Shown: positions 46,086 to 54,078 of the stretch, one piece after another | Numbering within the stretch: position 1 is the stretch's first letter | Layout of the letters: every line of letters starts with the position of its first letter | NCBI GenBank assembly: GCA_035604035.1 | Contig: DATNJF010000404.1 | Coordinates: 46,020 to 110,019, forward strand | Source: DATARH01 sp035604035 | GTDB lineage: Bacteria > Pseudomonadota > Alphaproteobacteria > ATCC43930 > CGMCC-115725 | Direction: 5' to 3' | DNA: 64,000 nt | Notes under the pieces: generated by a model | Databases searched by the model: none | The model's input: the letters and a program-made list of their open reading frames with translations, nothing else | Told to the model about the DNA's origin: nothing | Position numbers and translations under genes: made by a program

Positions 46086-46520
46086 TCAGGCGGCGCCGGC
46101 GATAAACGAGCGCATCGAATGCGCCTCGTATTCGATCTCGTCGAGCCGGCTCTTGACCAGATCGCCGATGCTGACGATGCCGCACAGACGGCCGTTGTGC
46201 ACGACCGGAAGGTGGCGGATGCGCCGGTTGGTCATCTCGGCCATCAGCTCGGCGACGCTGTCGTCGGGGCTGCAGGTCACGGCTGGCCGGGTCATCACCT
46301 CGCTGACCTGAAGCGCTAACAGCTCGCCACCGTAAACTGCCAGCGCGTCGACGATGTCACGCTCGGAGATGATGCCGTCGACGCTCTCGCCGTCATCGCT
46401 GACGACGAGCGCGCCGATGCCGCGGGCGCGCAGCAGACCAACCGCCCGCTCGATCGTCGCGGCGGAGTGGATCATCGCGACCGATCGGCCTTTGTTACGC
46501 AGGATCGTATTGACGTCCAT
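46086..46520 (-). CDS. CBS-domain pair protein
   Basis: 144 residues made of two CBS modules: VAMIHSAATIERAVGLLRAR...GIISERDIVDAL and TCSPDDSVAELMAEMTNRRI...GIVSIGDLVKSRL. Such proteins bind adenosyl ligands such as AMP, ATP or SAM and regulate partners. No other domain is present. It stands alone in its orientation group with no obvious partner. Confidence 0.92.
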   Translation of the reverse strand: MDVNTILRNKGRSVAMIHSAATIERAVGLLRARGIGALVVSDDGESVDGIISERDIVDALAVYGGELLALQVSEVMTRPAVTCSPDDSVAELMAEMTNRRIRHLPVVHNGRLCGIVSIGDLVKSRLDEIEYEAHSMRSFIAGAA

Positions 46521-46654
46521 CGGGGGGCTCCAATCTCGGGCGGATGTCGCCGCTACCGATCGGCAAACATCCGCCGGGGATCGGGGAGCCTATGACAAAA
46601 TGTCGCACCTACGCCAGCGAAATGGTGCAAACGCAGGGGAAAAGTTCGCAGCCG

Positions 46655-46948
46655 CTACCGCAGCGAGTTGATGATCTCGCGATAGGCCGCCTCGGGAAAG
46701 GCTTTCAGCGTGCGCGTGCGCACGGTTCCCAACTGGCCGAGGACCAGCGTGAAACGGGCGGCGACCGCGTCGTCCGGCGCCTCGTAGACAAAGACCAGGT
46801 CATATTCGCCCAGCGTCATGTAGAGCGTGCGGAATTCCCCACCCATTTCCGTCAATGTCTTGCGGGCGAGTTCCACGCGCTGCGGCGATTCCTTGACTTG
46901 CCGGGCGCCCTGATCGGTCCAATTGGCCAGCGCGATATATGTCGGCAT
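46655..46948 (-). CDS. GYD-domain protein
   Basis: 97 residues beginning MPTYIALANWTDQGARQVKE, with FRTLYMTLGEYDLVFVYEAP in the middle. This is the short ferredoxin-like GYD family (the GEYD/GDYD motif names it), of unknown biochemical role. ATG 46948 has a GGGAGGCAG ribosome-binding site; the longer open frame reaching 47056 has a low-complexity leader and is rejected. Confidence 0.88.
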   Translation of the reverse strand: MPTYIALANWTDQGARQVKESPQRVELARKTLTEMGGEFRTLYMTLGEYDLVFVYEAPDDAVAARFTLVLGQLGTVRTRTLKAFPEAAYREIINSLR

Positions 46949-47145
46949 GACTGCCTCCCTGTTATCGGTCGCGGCGGCCGCCGCTTGCGGCTCTTTTCCC
47001 GGCGACTTGCTTGGTGATTTTCCCGGGATGCCGGGGTGCGCGCAAGCCTGCGGCAATGCACCGCACGCGTGGCGTTCATCAATGCTTTAGAAGCCAGGCT
47101 TATTATATGTGACAGCTTGTAAATGGGCGTAGGGCGAATAGGGCG

Positions 47146-47277
47146 ATGAGAGACTGGGCGAGGGACTGGCAGAGATGGTCGCGCGCGGAGCGGGCCCTTG
47201 CCATCGCATTGATCGTTGCAATGATAACCGTGCTGCCGCTCAGCCTGTTGTTCGGCATCGTCCACCCCGGAATCTAG
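47146..47277 (+). CDS. Small single-pass membrane protein (43 aa)
   Basis: The frame begins MRDWARDWQRWSRAERALAI: a short basic amphipathic start followed by one hydrophobic helix (ALIVAMITVLPLSLLFGIV) and a stop. An AGGGCG-type site precedes the ATG, and an AT-rich promoter-like stretch (TTATTATATGTGACA) lies about 40 bases upstream. No family recognised. The in-frame topology makes it plausible as a real small protein. Confidence 0.5.
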   Translation: MRDWARDWQRWSRAERALAIALIVAMITVLPLSLLFGIVHPGI

Positions 47278-47467
47278 CACCTGTCATTGAATTGGCTGGG
47301 TAAGCCGCGTCGTTCGGCGTGGCTAGTTTCATGACGTTATTTAACACTATTAAAATGCTTAATATGCATATTGACTCCATTTATAATGTGATTTAGGATC
47401 GTTCTACAGCGCCGATTTGCTAGCCAGCTTGCGGGCGCTCGAAAAATGCAGCTAAGGAGGCACGTTC
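47278..47467. promoter_or_regulatory. AT-rich promoter region
   Basis: The most AT-rich stretch in this half of the window (about 47330-47400). A TATAAT hexamer lies at 47382-47387, but no good -35 sits 16-18 bases upstream; TTGACT at 47371 is too close. An AAGGAGG ribosome-binding site at about 47455 serves the next gene. It is probably the promoter of the 47468-48970 operon, possibly activator-dependent. Confidence 0.45.
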
Positions 47468-48061
47468 GTGTCGATTACCGAGTTTATCACCACCGCCCCG
47501 CCTCGTCCCGCGACAGCACGCCGAGCGGCGACAACGCTCCCCAACTTTCCTGCCATTGAACCGGGCCAGCTCTGGCTGATCGAGGTCTCGGCTGACGGTA
47601 CGCCTTCCGCGCCGGCCCGCCATGCGGTCGACGGCGCCAATGTCGTGATCTACGACCGTGTCCTCGCCGGGTTGCTGTCCGAGACCCTGCCGCTTGGCAC
47701 TTATGCCGAGCCGGCCGTCGACGGGCCCACGGGCGCATCGGCGCCGCGCTGCGTCCGGTTCACTGGCGATGGCTGGAGCGTCGTCCGGCTGATCGCGGCG
47801 CGACTGCCCCAACGCGAGCGCGCCGGGCGGGTCCGCGAGCTGGTCGATGCGCTCGCCGCCGCCATGGCGCCGAGCGACCTCGCGGTGCAAATCTTCGCCG
47901 AGGCTGATGGCATTTGCGAGCATGAGGAAACCGGGCTCGACCGGCTCGCGCATCTGGTTGCGACCCACCCGCGCGACACGCGGCTGACCATCGTCATCGC
48001 GGCGCAGGGCAGTGGCGCGGCGCGGGCGCAGGCGGTCGCCGGGAACGGGCTTGCCGGCTGA
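47468..48061 (+). CDS. Unknown protein upstream of hemD-like gene, weakly SUMT-like
   Basis: 197 residues from a GTG start with a strong AAGGAGG site. I do not recognise a defined family. The segment GQLWLIEVSADG...VDGANVVIYDRVLAGLL resembles the opening of uroporphyrinogen-III methyltransferases (VWLVGAGPGDP...AD-VVYD), but the GAGPGDP SAM loop is replaced, so it cannot bind SAM in the usual way. It may be a degenerate tetrapyrrole-binding partner for the uroporphyrinogen-III synthase two genes downstream. This reading is tentative. Confidence 0.6.
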   Translation: MSITEFITTAPPRPATARRAATTLPNFPAIEPGQLWLIEVSADGTPSAPARHAVDGANVVIYDRVLAGLLSETLPLGTYAEPAVDGPTGASAPRCVRFTGDGWSVVRLIAARLPQRERAGRVRELVDALAAAMAPSDLAVQIFAEADGICEHEETGLDRLAHLVATHPRDTRLTIVIAAQGSGAARAQAVAGNGLAG

Positions 48062-48074
48062 GCGTTCTCTTGCC

Positions 48075-48152
48075 ATGCGCGAGATTGCCGGCGTCTTGAC
48101 CGTGCTCGTGGTAGTGTTCAGCGCTCTCTGGGCGGTTGGACTCATCCATTAA
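48075..48152 (+). CDS. Tiny single-helix protein (25 aa)
   Basis: MREIAGVLTVLVVVFSALWAVGLIH: one hydrophobic helix, between the 47468 gene (13 bases before) and the hemD-like gene (8 bases after). The regular spacing suggests it may be a real co-translated membrane peptide. No strong ribosome-binding site is visible, so confidence is modest. Confidence 0.4.
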   Translation: MREIAGVLTVLVVVFSALWAVGLIH

Positions 48153-48160
48153 AGGTAGCG

Positions 48161-48970
48161 ATGGCGGGTGCTCTGGCGGGGCGGCGGATCGTCGTCCCCG
48201 AGACGCGCGAGATTGAGCTGCTCGCCGGCATGCTCGAAAAGCATGGCGCGACGGTGGTGCGCTGCCCGCTGGTTTTGATCCTCGATGCGGCTGATCCCGC
48301 TCCGGTGCTCGCCTGGATCGAGCGTTTCATCGCCAACCCTCTCGACGATCTGATCCTCTTTACCGGCGAGGGTTTGCACCGCCTCAACAAATTGGCCACG
48401 GCGAACGGGCTTGCCGAGAAATTCGTCGCCGTGCTTGGGAATGTCCGCAAGATCACGCGCGGGCCGAAACCGGCACGGCGTCTGCGCGAGTTGGGCCTGA
48501 AGCCCGATCTGCCGGTCGAGCCGCCGACGACAGCGGGGATCATCGCGGCCCTGTCGAAAGAGAACCTGGCGGGCCGCCGTCTCGCGGTGCAGCTCTATCC
48601 CGACGCGCCACCCGATCTGCTCGACTTCTTGCGCGGCGCAGGCGCGGAGGCCGATCCGGTGCTGCCTTATGTCTATGCTTCGGCTACCGACGAGGCGCGC
48701 GTGTTCGAGGCGATCCGCGAGATGGCGGCGGGGCGGGTCGACCTCATCGCCTTCACCAGCTCGCCGCAGCTGCGCCGGCTCCAACAGGTTGCCCGCGCGA
48801 ACAAATGCGAGGATGCGCTCGCCGAGGGGTTCGCGAAAACCAGGCTCGCCGCGGTCGGTCCGATCGTCGCCGCGGCGATCGAGGCCGCCGGCGGCACGGT
48901 CGCGATCGCCCCACCCGGCAATTTCCATTTGCGCCCGATGGTCAATGCCATCGTCGCGGCGCTGGGATAG
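48161..48970 (+). CDS. Uroporphyrinogen-III synthase (HemD family)
   Basis: 269 residues with the two-domain HemD architecture. The N part begins GRRIVVPETREIELLAGMLE with LILFTGEGLHRL, the C part has DLIAFTSSPQLRRLQQVAR and RLAAVGPIVAAAIEAAGG, the classic end of HemD. It cyclises hydroxymethylbilane to uroporphyrinogen III, the precursor of heme, siroheme and cobalamin. It is longer and more divergent than housekeeping HemD, so it may be a second specialised copy. An AAAGG site precedes ATG 48161. Confidence 0.8.
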   Translation: MAGALAGRRIVVPETREIELLAGMLEKHGATVVRCPLVLILDAADPAPVLAWIERFIANPLDDLILFTGEGLHRLNKLATANGLAEKFVAVLGNVRKITRGPKPARRLRELGLKPDLPVEPPTTAGIIAALSKENLAGRRLAVQLYPDAPPDLLDFLRGAGAEADPVLPYVYASATDEARVFEAIREMAAGRVDLIAFTSSPQLRRLQQVARANKCEDALAEGFAKTRLAAVGPIVAAAIEAAGGTVAIAPPGNFHLRPMVNAIVAALG

Positions 48971-49038
48971 TTTTTCGCGATCATCCCAGCGCGGCCCGGG
49001 CCTATTGCTCGATCGTTTTTGCGGCCGCCTCTTGTTGG

Positions 49039-49053
49039 GAACAAATCACGAAC
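49039..49053 (-). promoter_or_regulatory. Candidate alphaproteobacterial LexA box
   Basis: On the minus strand it reads GTTCGTGATTTGTTC, an exact GTTC-N7-GTTC, the direct-repeat LexA box of alphaproteobacteria. It lies in the 240-base gap after the hemD-like gene. No clear SOS gene is adjacent: the frame starting at ATG 49088 runs antisense through three real genes. One match in 64 kb can be chance. Confidence 0.3.
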
Positions 49054-49210
49054 ATATATCCAGCGCTGACCCTCCTCCGCGCTGCCGATGCAAACCTCCT
49101 CCTATCATTCGCCTGTTACCGCCTGTTTTCTGGAAGCGATATCCAGGAAAATCAACAGGTTGATCCTGATCTTTTTTCGCTTCGCGCGCCCGCGCGCGAG
49201 GGGCTTTGGC

Positions 49211-50572
49211 TCAGCTGACCCTGATCTCCTTCGCGGTCGTCCGCGCCCGCACCGCGGCGTCGCGCGCCATCTGCGCGCAAAGCCCGGTATAGGCGGTCGG
49301 GTCGAGCAGCTTCTCAATCGCCGCCCTGTCGAGATGCGCGGTGACGCGCTTGTCGGCGGCAAGCAGATCGCCGAACGATTTTCCCTCCACCGCCGCCTCC
49401 ATCGCCGCGTCGTAGATGACGTCGTGCGCGTGCTGGCGGCCGATCGCTTGCCCCAGATCGAGCATCACCGCCTCTGCCATGATCAGCCCGCCGCCGAGGT
49501 CGAGATTGGCGCGCATCCGTTCGGGGTTGAGCTTGAGGCCACGGAAGATTTCGACCAGCCGGCTCAGCATGTCGCCGGTGGCGATGCAGGCGCGGCTCTC
49601 GGCGGAATCCATCATCAGGCTGGTGGTGCGGTCGGCCTCGTGCTCGGTCTGCATCGCTTCGAGCGCGAGCGGCACGATCGAGCGGATTTCCGCCGCCGCG
49701 GCGATGATGTCCTGGCACAGCTTCGGGTTGCGCTTTTGCGGCATCGTCGAGCTGCCGACTGTGCCGGGCGGCACCGGCTCCTCGACCTCGCCGAATTCGG
49801 TCTTCATCAGCGTGTAGATTTCGCGGCCGATGCGTCCGCAGCTCGCCGCCAGCATGCCGAGGATGCAGATGTTCTCGGCGAGGTGGTCGAGGATCACTCG
49901 CGACGGCACGATCATCGACCCGAAGCCGAGGTGCTTGCCGATCCCGGCTTGCACCTTTGGGCCCATCTCGCCGAGCGAGGCATAGGTGCCGGCGCCGCCG
50001 CCGAGCATCGCGACGAAGAGGCGCGGCGCCGCCTGCTTCATCCGCTCGGTGTGGCGGATCAGCTCGTCGACCCAGACCGCCACCTTGTAGCCAAACGTTG
50101 CCGGCACCGCGTGCTGGCCGTGGGTGCGCCCGGGGATCGGGAATTCGGCGCCGCGTTCGGCCAGCGCTGCCGCGGCGTCGAGCGCGTCGGCGATCAGCTT
50201 CAAGAAGACGCCGTGCGCCTGACGCAGCACCAGGAGATCGCCGGTCTGCGTGATGTTCTGCGTCGTCGCGCCCCAATGCACCCAGCCGCCATGTTTCTCG
50301 CCGGTGACGCGCGACAGTTCCCAAACCAGCGGCACGATCGTGTGGCCGGTGCGCGCGAAGCCTTCATCAAGCCGGGCGCGGTCGAGGAGCTCGTAATGGG
50401 CGGCCTTGGCGATCGCCTCGGCCGCCTCCTTGGGGATGATGCCGAGCTCGGCCTGCGCCTTGCCCAGCGCCGCCTCGACATCGAGCCAGGCCTGCCAGCG
50501 GTTCTCCAGCCGGTACAGCGCTCTGATGCCGGGGTCGGAAATCCGTGCGGCGGTGGGCAGTTCATCGCTCAT
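49211..50572 (-). CDS. Fumarase/ASL superfamily lyase, 3-carboxymuconate cycloisomerase-like
   Basis: 453 residues. GSSTMPQKRNP at 273-283 is the superfamily signature loop with the catalytic Ser; GRTHGQHAVP (148-157) and WGATTQNITQT (100-110) complete the active site. Members include adenylosuccinate lyase and 3-carboxy-cis,cis-muconate cycloisomerase; the overall pattern favours the latter, which closes beta-carboxymuconate to a lactone in protocatechuate breakdown. It abuts a lactonase-fold gene with no gap. The true substrate is unproven. Confidence 0.8.
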   Translation of the reverse strand: MSDELPTAARISDPGIRALYRLENRWQAWLDVEAALGKAQAELGIIPKEAAEAIAKAAHYELLDRARLDEGFARTGHTIVPLVWELSRVTGEKHGGWVHWGATTQNITQTGDLLVLRQAHGVFLKLIADALDAAAALAERGAEFPIPGRTHGQHAVPATFGYKVAVWVDELIRHTERMKQAAPRLFVAMLGGGAGTYASLGEMGPKVQAGIGKHLGFGSMIVPSRVILDHLAENICILGMLAASCGRIGREIYTLMKTEFGEVEEPVPPGTVGSSTMPQKRNPKLCQDIIAAAAEIRSIVPLALEAMQTEHEADRTTSLMMDSAESRACIATGDMLSRLVEIFRGLKLNPERMRANLDLGGGLIMAEAVMLDLGQAIGRQHAHDVIYDAAMEAAVEGKSFGDLLAADKRVTAHLDRAAIEKLLDPTAYTGLCAQMARDAAVRARTTAKEIRVS

Positions 50573-51712
50573 CTAAACCTCCACCATCCCCATCCACCAC
50601 ATCGTCTTGTCGCCGACATCGATGTCATATTTTCGGACGTAATCGAGCTTGCCGTCGTCGCCGATGCGGAACAGCGACAGACAACATGGCACCTCGCTGC
50701 CATCCCTCAGCCTGATCCCTTGGATATGCGCGGCGACCAGCAGCTTGCCCGAGGGATCGATATGGAAGGTGCGGCAATGGATGCCGCGCGTGTCGGTATG
50801 CTGGATCGGGTTGGGCTCGCCGGTATCGGGGTCGATCGCATAGGCGGCCAGGGTGTTCTCACCACCGGCGAAGGCGCCTTCAATCATGGTCGAGGCGCGG
50901 TTCGCGACATAGACAAACTTGCCGCTGGGATGGACATGCACCGTGCCAACCGCCTGTCGCGCGCCCGGCGGCACCGTTCGCGACAGGTTGTTCTTCTTGA
51001 AGGCGGCCTCTGGCGACAGTCGGCCGCCCTCCAGCGTGAACATGTCGAGCCGGTTCTCGCGCTCCTGCGAGACATAGACCCACGGCTTCGACGGGTGAAA
51101 ATCGAGGTGGCGCGGCCCGAACCCGTAGCCGTTATTGGGCGCCACCGACTGCTTGTTCGACAGCACGCCGTCCTTGAAGTCGAAGAGCTTGAGCGCCCCC
51201 GGTTCCTCGGGTTTCGGCCCGGCCGGGTCGTGGCCGCGCGTCACGAGGATCACCTGCTTGTTGTCCGGGGTCGCGCGCACCTGATGCGCGAAGATGCCGG
51301 GATCGATGCCGGCCGGCTGCGCCACCTCGGCACCGGGCGTCCCGTCCTTGTTGATGCGATAGATCCGGATCGCGCTCGGATTGTTGAACGCGACCAACAC
51401 GTGCTCGCTCGGGATGTCGGTCGCCATGTGAATGGGCCGCGTCGGCAGCTTGATCGGCGCCCCGTGCAGCGACAGCGCCCCGGTGGCCCTGTCGATCTTC
51501 AGCGCGCTCACATGGTGGTTGGTGCCGGCCGGGCCCATGCCCGAGGCGCTGTCGCTGGTCGCCGCGTAAAGGAAGGGCTGCGTCGCGTGTGGCCAGACAT
51601 ATTGCACGTTGGCCGGCAGCTCGACCGACGCGCGGCGGGTCAGTGCCGCCCCGGCGACGTCGACATCGTAATGAGTCAGTTCGTTGCCGACGCTGGCGTA
51701 GAGGGCGAGCAT
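50573..51712 (-). CDS. Lactonase-family seven-bladed beta-propeller protein
   Basis: 379 residues of COG2706 (6-phosphogluconolactonase / 3-carboxymuconate cyclase type). Repeated blade motifs such as HPSGKFVYVANR, FHIDPSGKLLVAAH and LDFHPSKPWVYVSQE are visible. There is no signal peptide (it starts MLALYASVGNELTHYD), so it should be cytoplasmic. The cycloisomerase-like gene follows with no gap, suggesting that the two act on the same metabolite, perhaps a muconolactone. Confidence 0.85.
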   Translation of the reverse strand: MLALYASVGNELTHYDVDVAGAALTRRASVELPANVQYVWPHATQPFLYAATSDSASGMGPAGTNHHVSALKIDRATGALSLHGAPIKLPTRPIHMATDIPSEHVLVAFNNPSAIRIYRINKDGTPGAEVAQPAGIDPGIFAHQVRATPDNKQVILVTRGHDPAGPKPEEPGALKLFDFKDGVLSNKQSVAPNNGYGFGPRHLDFHPSKPWVYVSQERENRLDMFTLEGGRLSPEAAFKKNNLSRTVPPGARQAVGTVHVHPSGKFVYVANRASTMIEGAFAGGENTLAAYAIDPDTGEPNPIQHTDTRGIHCRTFHIDPSGKLLVAAHIQGIRLRDGSEVPCCLSLFRIGDDGKLDYVRKYDIDVGDKTMWWMGMVEV

Positions 51713-51739
51713 GGCGGCGGTTCCTCCGTGGTTATCCGA

Positions 51740-53962
51740 TCATTTTTCTTCGGCGGTGTAGACGCCGTCCCAATTTCGGGGCGGCGCCTCCGCCTGGAAA
51801 TGGGCGATGCGGTGACGATACAGCGTATAGAGCGGCGCCAGATAGGCGACCGTGGACAGCGGTGCCTTGCCAAGCGCGCCAAGCGCCGCTTTCCAATCCT
51901 GGCGGCGATAGGCGGCGATCAGCTCGGCGTGCGGGCTTCGGTAGGGTGCCCCGTCGTCCTCGGGCGGCAAGGTGTAGACCTTGACCGCCTGGCTCTTGCC
52001 CTTGACCGCGACGAGGTCGAGCTCGATCAGCGCCGGCTCGTCGAGCAGCTTGGCGGTTTCCTCGCCGATCACCAGATCGACCGTGTAGAGCTTGCACAAT
52101 CCTTCGAGCCGCGAGGCAAGGTTCACCGGATCGCCGAGCAGCGAATAGTTGAAGCGCTGCTCGGAGCCGAAATTGCCGACGACGCATTCGCCGGTGTTGA
52201 GGCCGATGCCGACGCGCAGTTCGTGATAGGGCTTGCCGGCCGCTTCGGCTTCCTGCTTAAGCCGGCGGTTCAGCTCCACGAGCTTGCGGCGGATGTCGTG
52301 CGCCGCTTGCACCGCATGCTTGGCGTGTTCGGGGTCGTCGAGCGGCGCGTTCCAGAACGCCATGATGCAGTCGCCGATATATTTGTCGATCGTGCCGCCG
52401 GATTCGGCGATGGCGTCGGTCATCGGCGAGGTGAAGCTGTTCATCAGATGCGTCAGCTCATGCGGCGTCAGCCCTTCCGACAAGGTCGTGAACCCGCGGA
52501 TATCGCAGAACATCACCGTGAGATTTCGCGCCTCGCCGCCCAGAACGAGCTTTTCCGGGTTCTTCGCCAGCACATCGACGTAATGCGGCGACATATACCG
52601 CGAGAACTGACCGCGAATTTCCTGGTGGCGCATCTCGGTGCGCAGATAAACCAGCACCGAGGAGGTGAAATAGACGAGCGTGACGACGGCGGCGGGGTAG
52701 ACGGGATCGACCAACAGCCGAAAGTCGCGAAAGGCGAGCCACGACGTAGCGATGGCGACGGCGATACCGAGAATGCCAACCAGCCCGCTCGCCAGCGCGC
52801 CGATGCGCGGCAGCGCGATGATCAGCACCAGGCTCACCGCCATCGCGAAGACGAGCTCGGCCCCAATCGCCCAATCGGGCCGGGCCAGATAGACGCCCTG
52901 CAAGATCTGGTCGATCAGCTGCGCGTGGATTTCGACCCCCGGCATGTGGGTGGCGACCGGAGTTGCCTGCATGTCGTTGACGACACCGCTGGCCGAGGTG
53001 CCGATCAGCACGATCTTGTCCTTGACCAGCGCGGGGTCGAAATCGCCGGAAAGGACTTTCGCCGCCGGGATGTAGCGGCTCGGGTCGTGCGGCGCGAAAT
53101 AGAGCCACACTCGCCCGGCGGCGTCGGTCGGCACGACGAGGTTGCCGATCCTGATTGTGTTCAGCCCGGTGTGCTGGCCGAAGCTGGTCTCGCCGCTGGC
53201 GCCGGCGGCCTTGGCCACGTAGGTACGGGCGCGCGGGCCGGCCCGGACGCGCAGAATCTCGGCGACCAGCGAGGGTACCGGCTTGTCGCCGAGGCACATG
53301 ACCAGCGGCGCGCGGCGGACGATGTCGTCCCAATCGACGGTGCGGTTGAGAAACCCGTTGCCAGTGGCGGCCTGCTGCAGCTCGGGCAGATCGGTGATCG
53401 CCGCGCTGTGCGTCTCGACAAAGCGCAGCGGCTCGTCGCCGGCGAAGGCGTAGCTGGATTTTGCCACCGGCTTCGTGCCGTCGGCGTCGTTGGTGAGGAT
53501 GAATGCCGTGACCGTCGGCACCGCTTTGATCGCCGCCGCCAGCTGCGCGTCCGGGTCGGGCAGGGCCGACAACAGCTGCACGGTTTCCGGATTGACCTCG
53601 CCGCGCTGCTTCAGCCCATCGAGCAGCAGCTTGGGCGAGGTGCGGTCGGGTTCGGCAAAGACGATGTCGAAACCGACGATCGCCACGCCGGCCGCGTGCA
53701 ATTTGTCGACCAGCTCGGCATCGAGGCTGCGCGGCCACTGCCATTGCCCGTATTGCTTCAAGCTGTCGTTGTCGATGTCGACAATGCGCACCGGGCTGTC
53801 GCCCGCTGTGCGCGGCGCGATCCGCTGATAAAAATCGAACGAGATCAGCATCAGCCGGTCGAGCAGGTCGGGCGCGGCGATCCGCGCGCCCAACGCCAGC
53901 AACAACGCGGCGAGCGGCAGGATGTAGACCAGGCCTCGGCGCAGCAGTAATCGCAGAACCAT
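51740..53962 (-). CDS. CHASE2-domain adenylate/guanylate cyclase
   Basis: 740 residues. One N-terminal helix, then a large periplasmic CHASE2 sensor (about 35-350, with VRIVDIDNDSLKQYGQWQWP and the VLIGTSASGVVNDMQATP region), three helices (about 360-440) and a class III cyclase. Metal Asp residues are in VMFCDIRGFTTL and YIGDCIMAFWNAP; LLGDPVNLASRLEG supplies the adenine-site and transition-state residues, so it should be active. It makes cAMP (or cGMP) in response to an unknown envelope signal. Confidence 0.93.
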   Translation of the reverse strand: MVLRLLLRRGLVYILPLAALLLALGARIAAPDLLDRLMLISFDFYQRIAPRTAGDSPVRIVDIDNDSLKQYGQWQWPRSLDAELVDKLHAAGVAIVGFDIVFAEPDRTSPKLLLDGLKQRGEVNPETVQLLSALPDPDAQLAAAIKAVPTVTAFILTNDADGTKPVAKSSYAFAGDEPLRFVETHSAAITDLPELQQAATGNGFLNRTVDWDDIVRRAPLVMCLGDKPVPSLVAEILRVRAGPRARTYVAKAAGASGETSFGQHTGLNTIRIGNLVVPTDAAGRVWLYFAPHDPSRYIPAAKVLSGDFDPALVKDKIVLIGTSASGVVNDMQATPVATHMPGVEIHAQLIDQILQGVYLARPDWAIGAELVFAMAVSLVLIIALPRIGALASGLVGILGIAVAIATSWLAFRDFRLLVDPVYPAAVVTLVYFTSSVLVYLRTEMRHQEIRGQFSRYMSPHYVDVLAKNPEKLVLGGEARNLTVMFCDIRGFTTLSEGLTPHELTHLMNSFTSPMTDAIAESGGTIDKYIGDCIMAFWNAPLDDPEHAKHAVQAAHDIRRKLVELNRRLKQEAEAAGKPYHELRVGIGLNTGECVVGNFGSEQRFNYSLLGDPVNLASRLEGLCKLYTVDLVIGEETAKLLDEPALIELDLVAVKGKSQAVKVYTLPPEDDGAPYRSPHAELIAAYRRQDWKAALGALGKAPLSTVAYLAPLYTLYRHRIAHFQAEAPPRNWDGVYTAEEK

Positions 53963-54078
53963 CAGCGCGCCGCCCCCGACCAGCCCCGTCGCGCCAGCAT
54001 AATGTCATTCACGGCGGCGGCGAAGCCGCTGACGATTGCGGGGCCACGCGTATATGCTGCCTCGCAGAGGGAGAGACG

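Noticed and set aside
49151..49176. Possible intrinsic terminator (ATCAACAGGTTGAT then TTTTTT)
   Set aside because: The loop would be only two bases and the T run starts several bases after the stem, so a stable terminator is unlikely.
49088..53950. A 1620-codon open frame on the plus strand
   Set aside because: It lies antisense to three well-supported genes (lyase, lactonase, CHASE2 cyclase). Its translation is Arg/His/Gly/Asp-rich without domains, as expected from the mirrored codon pattern of GC-rich genes.
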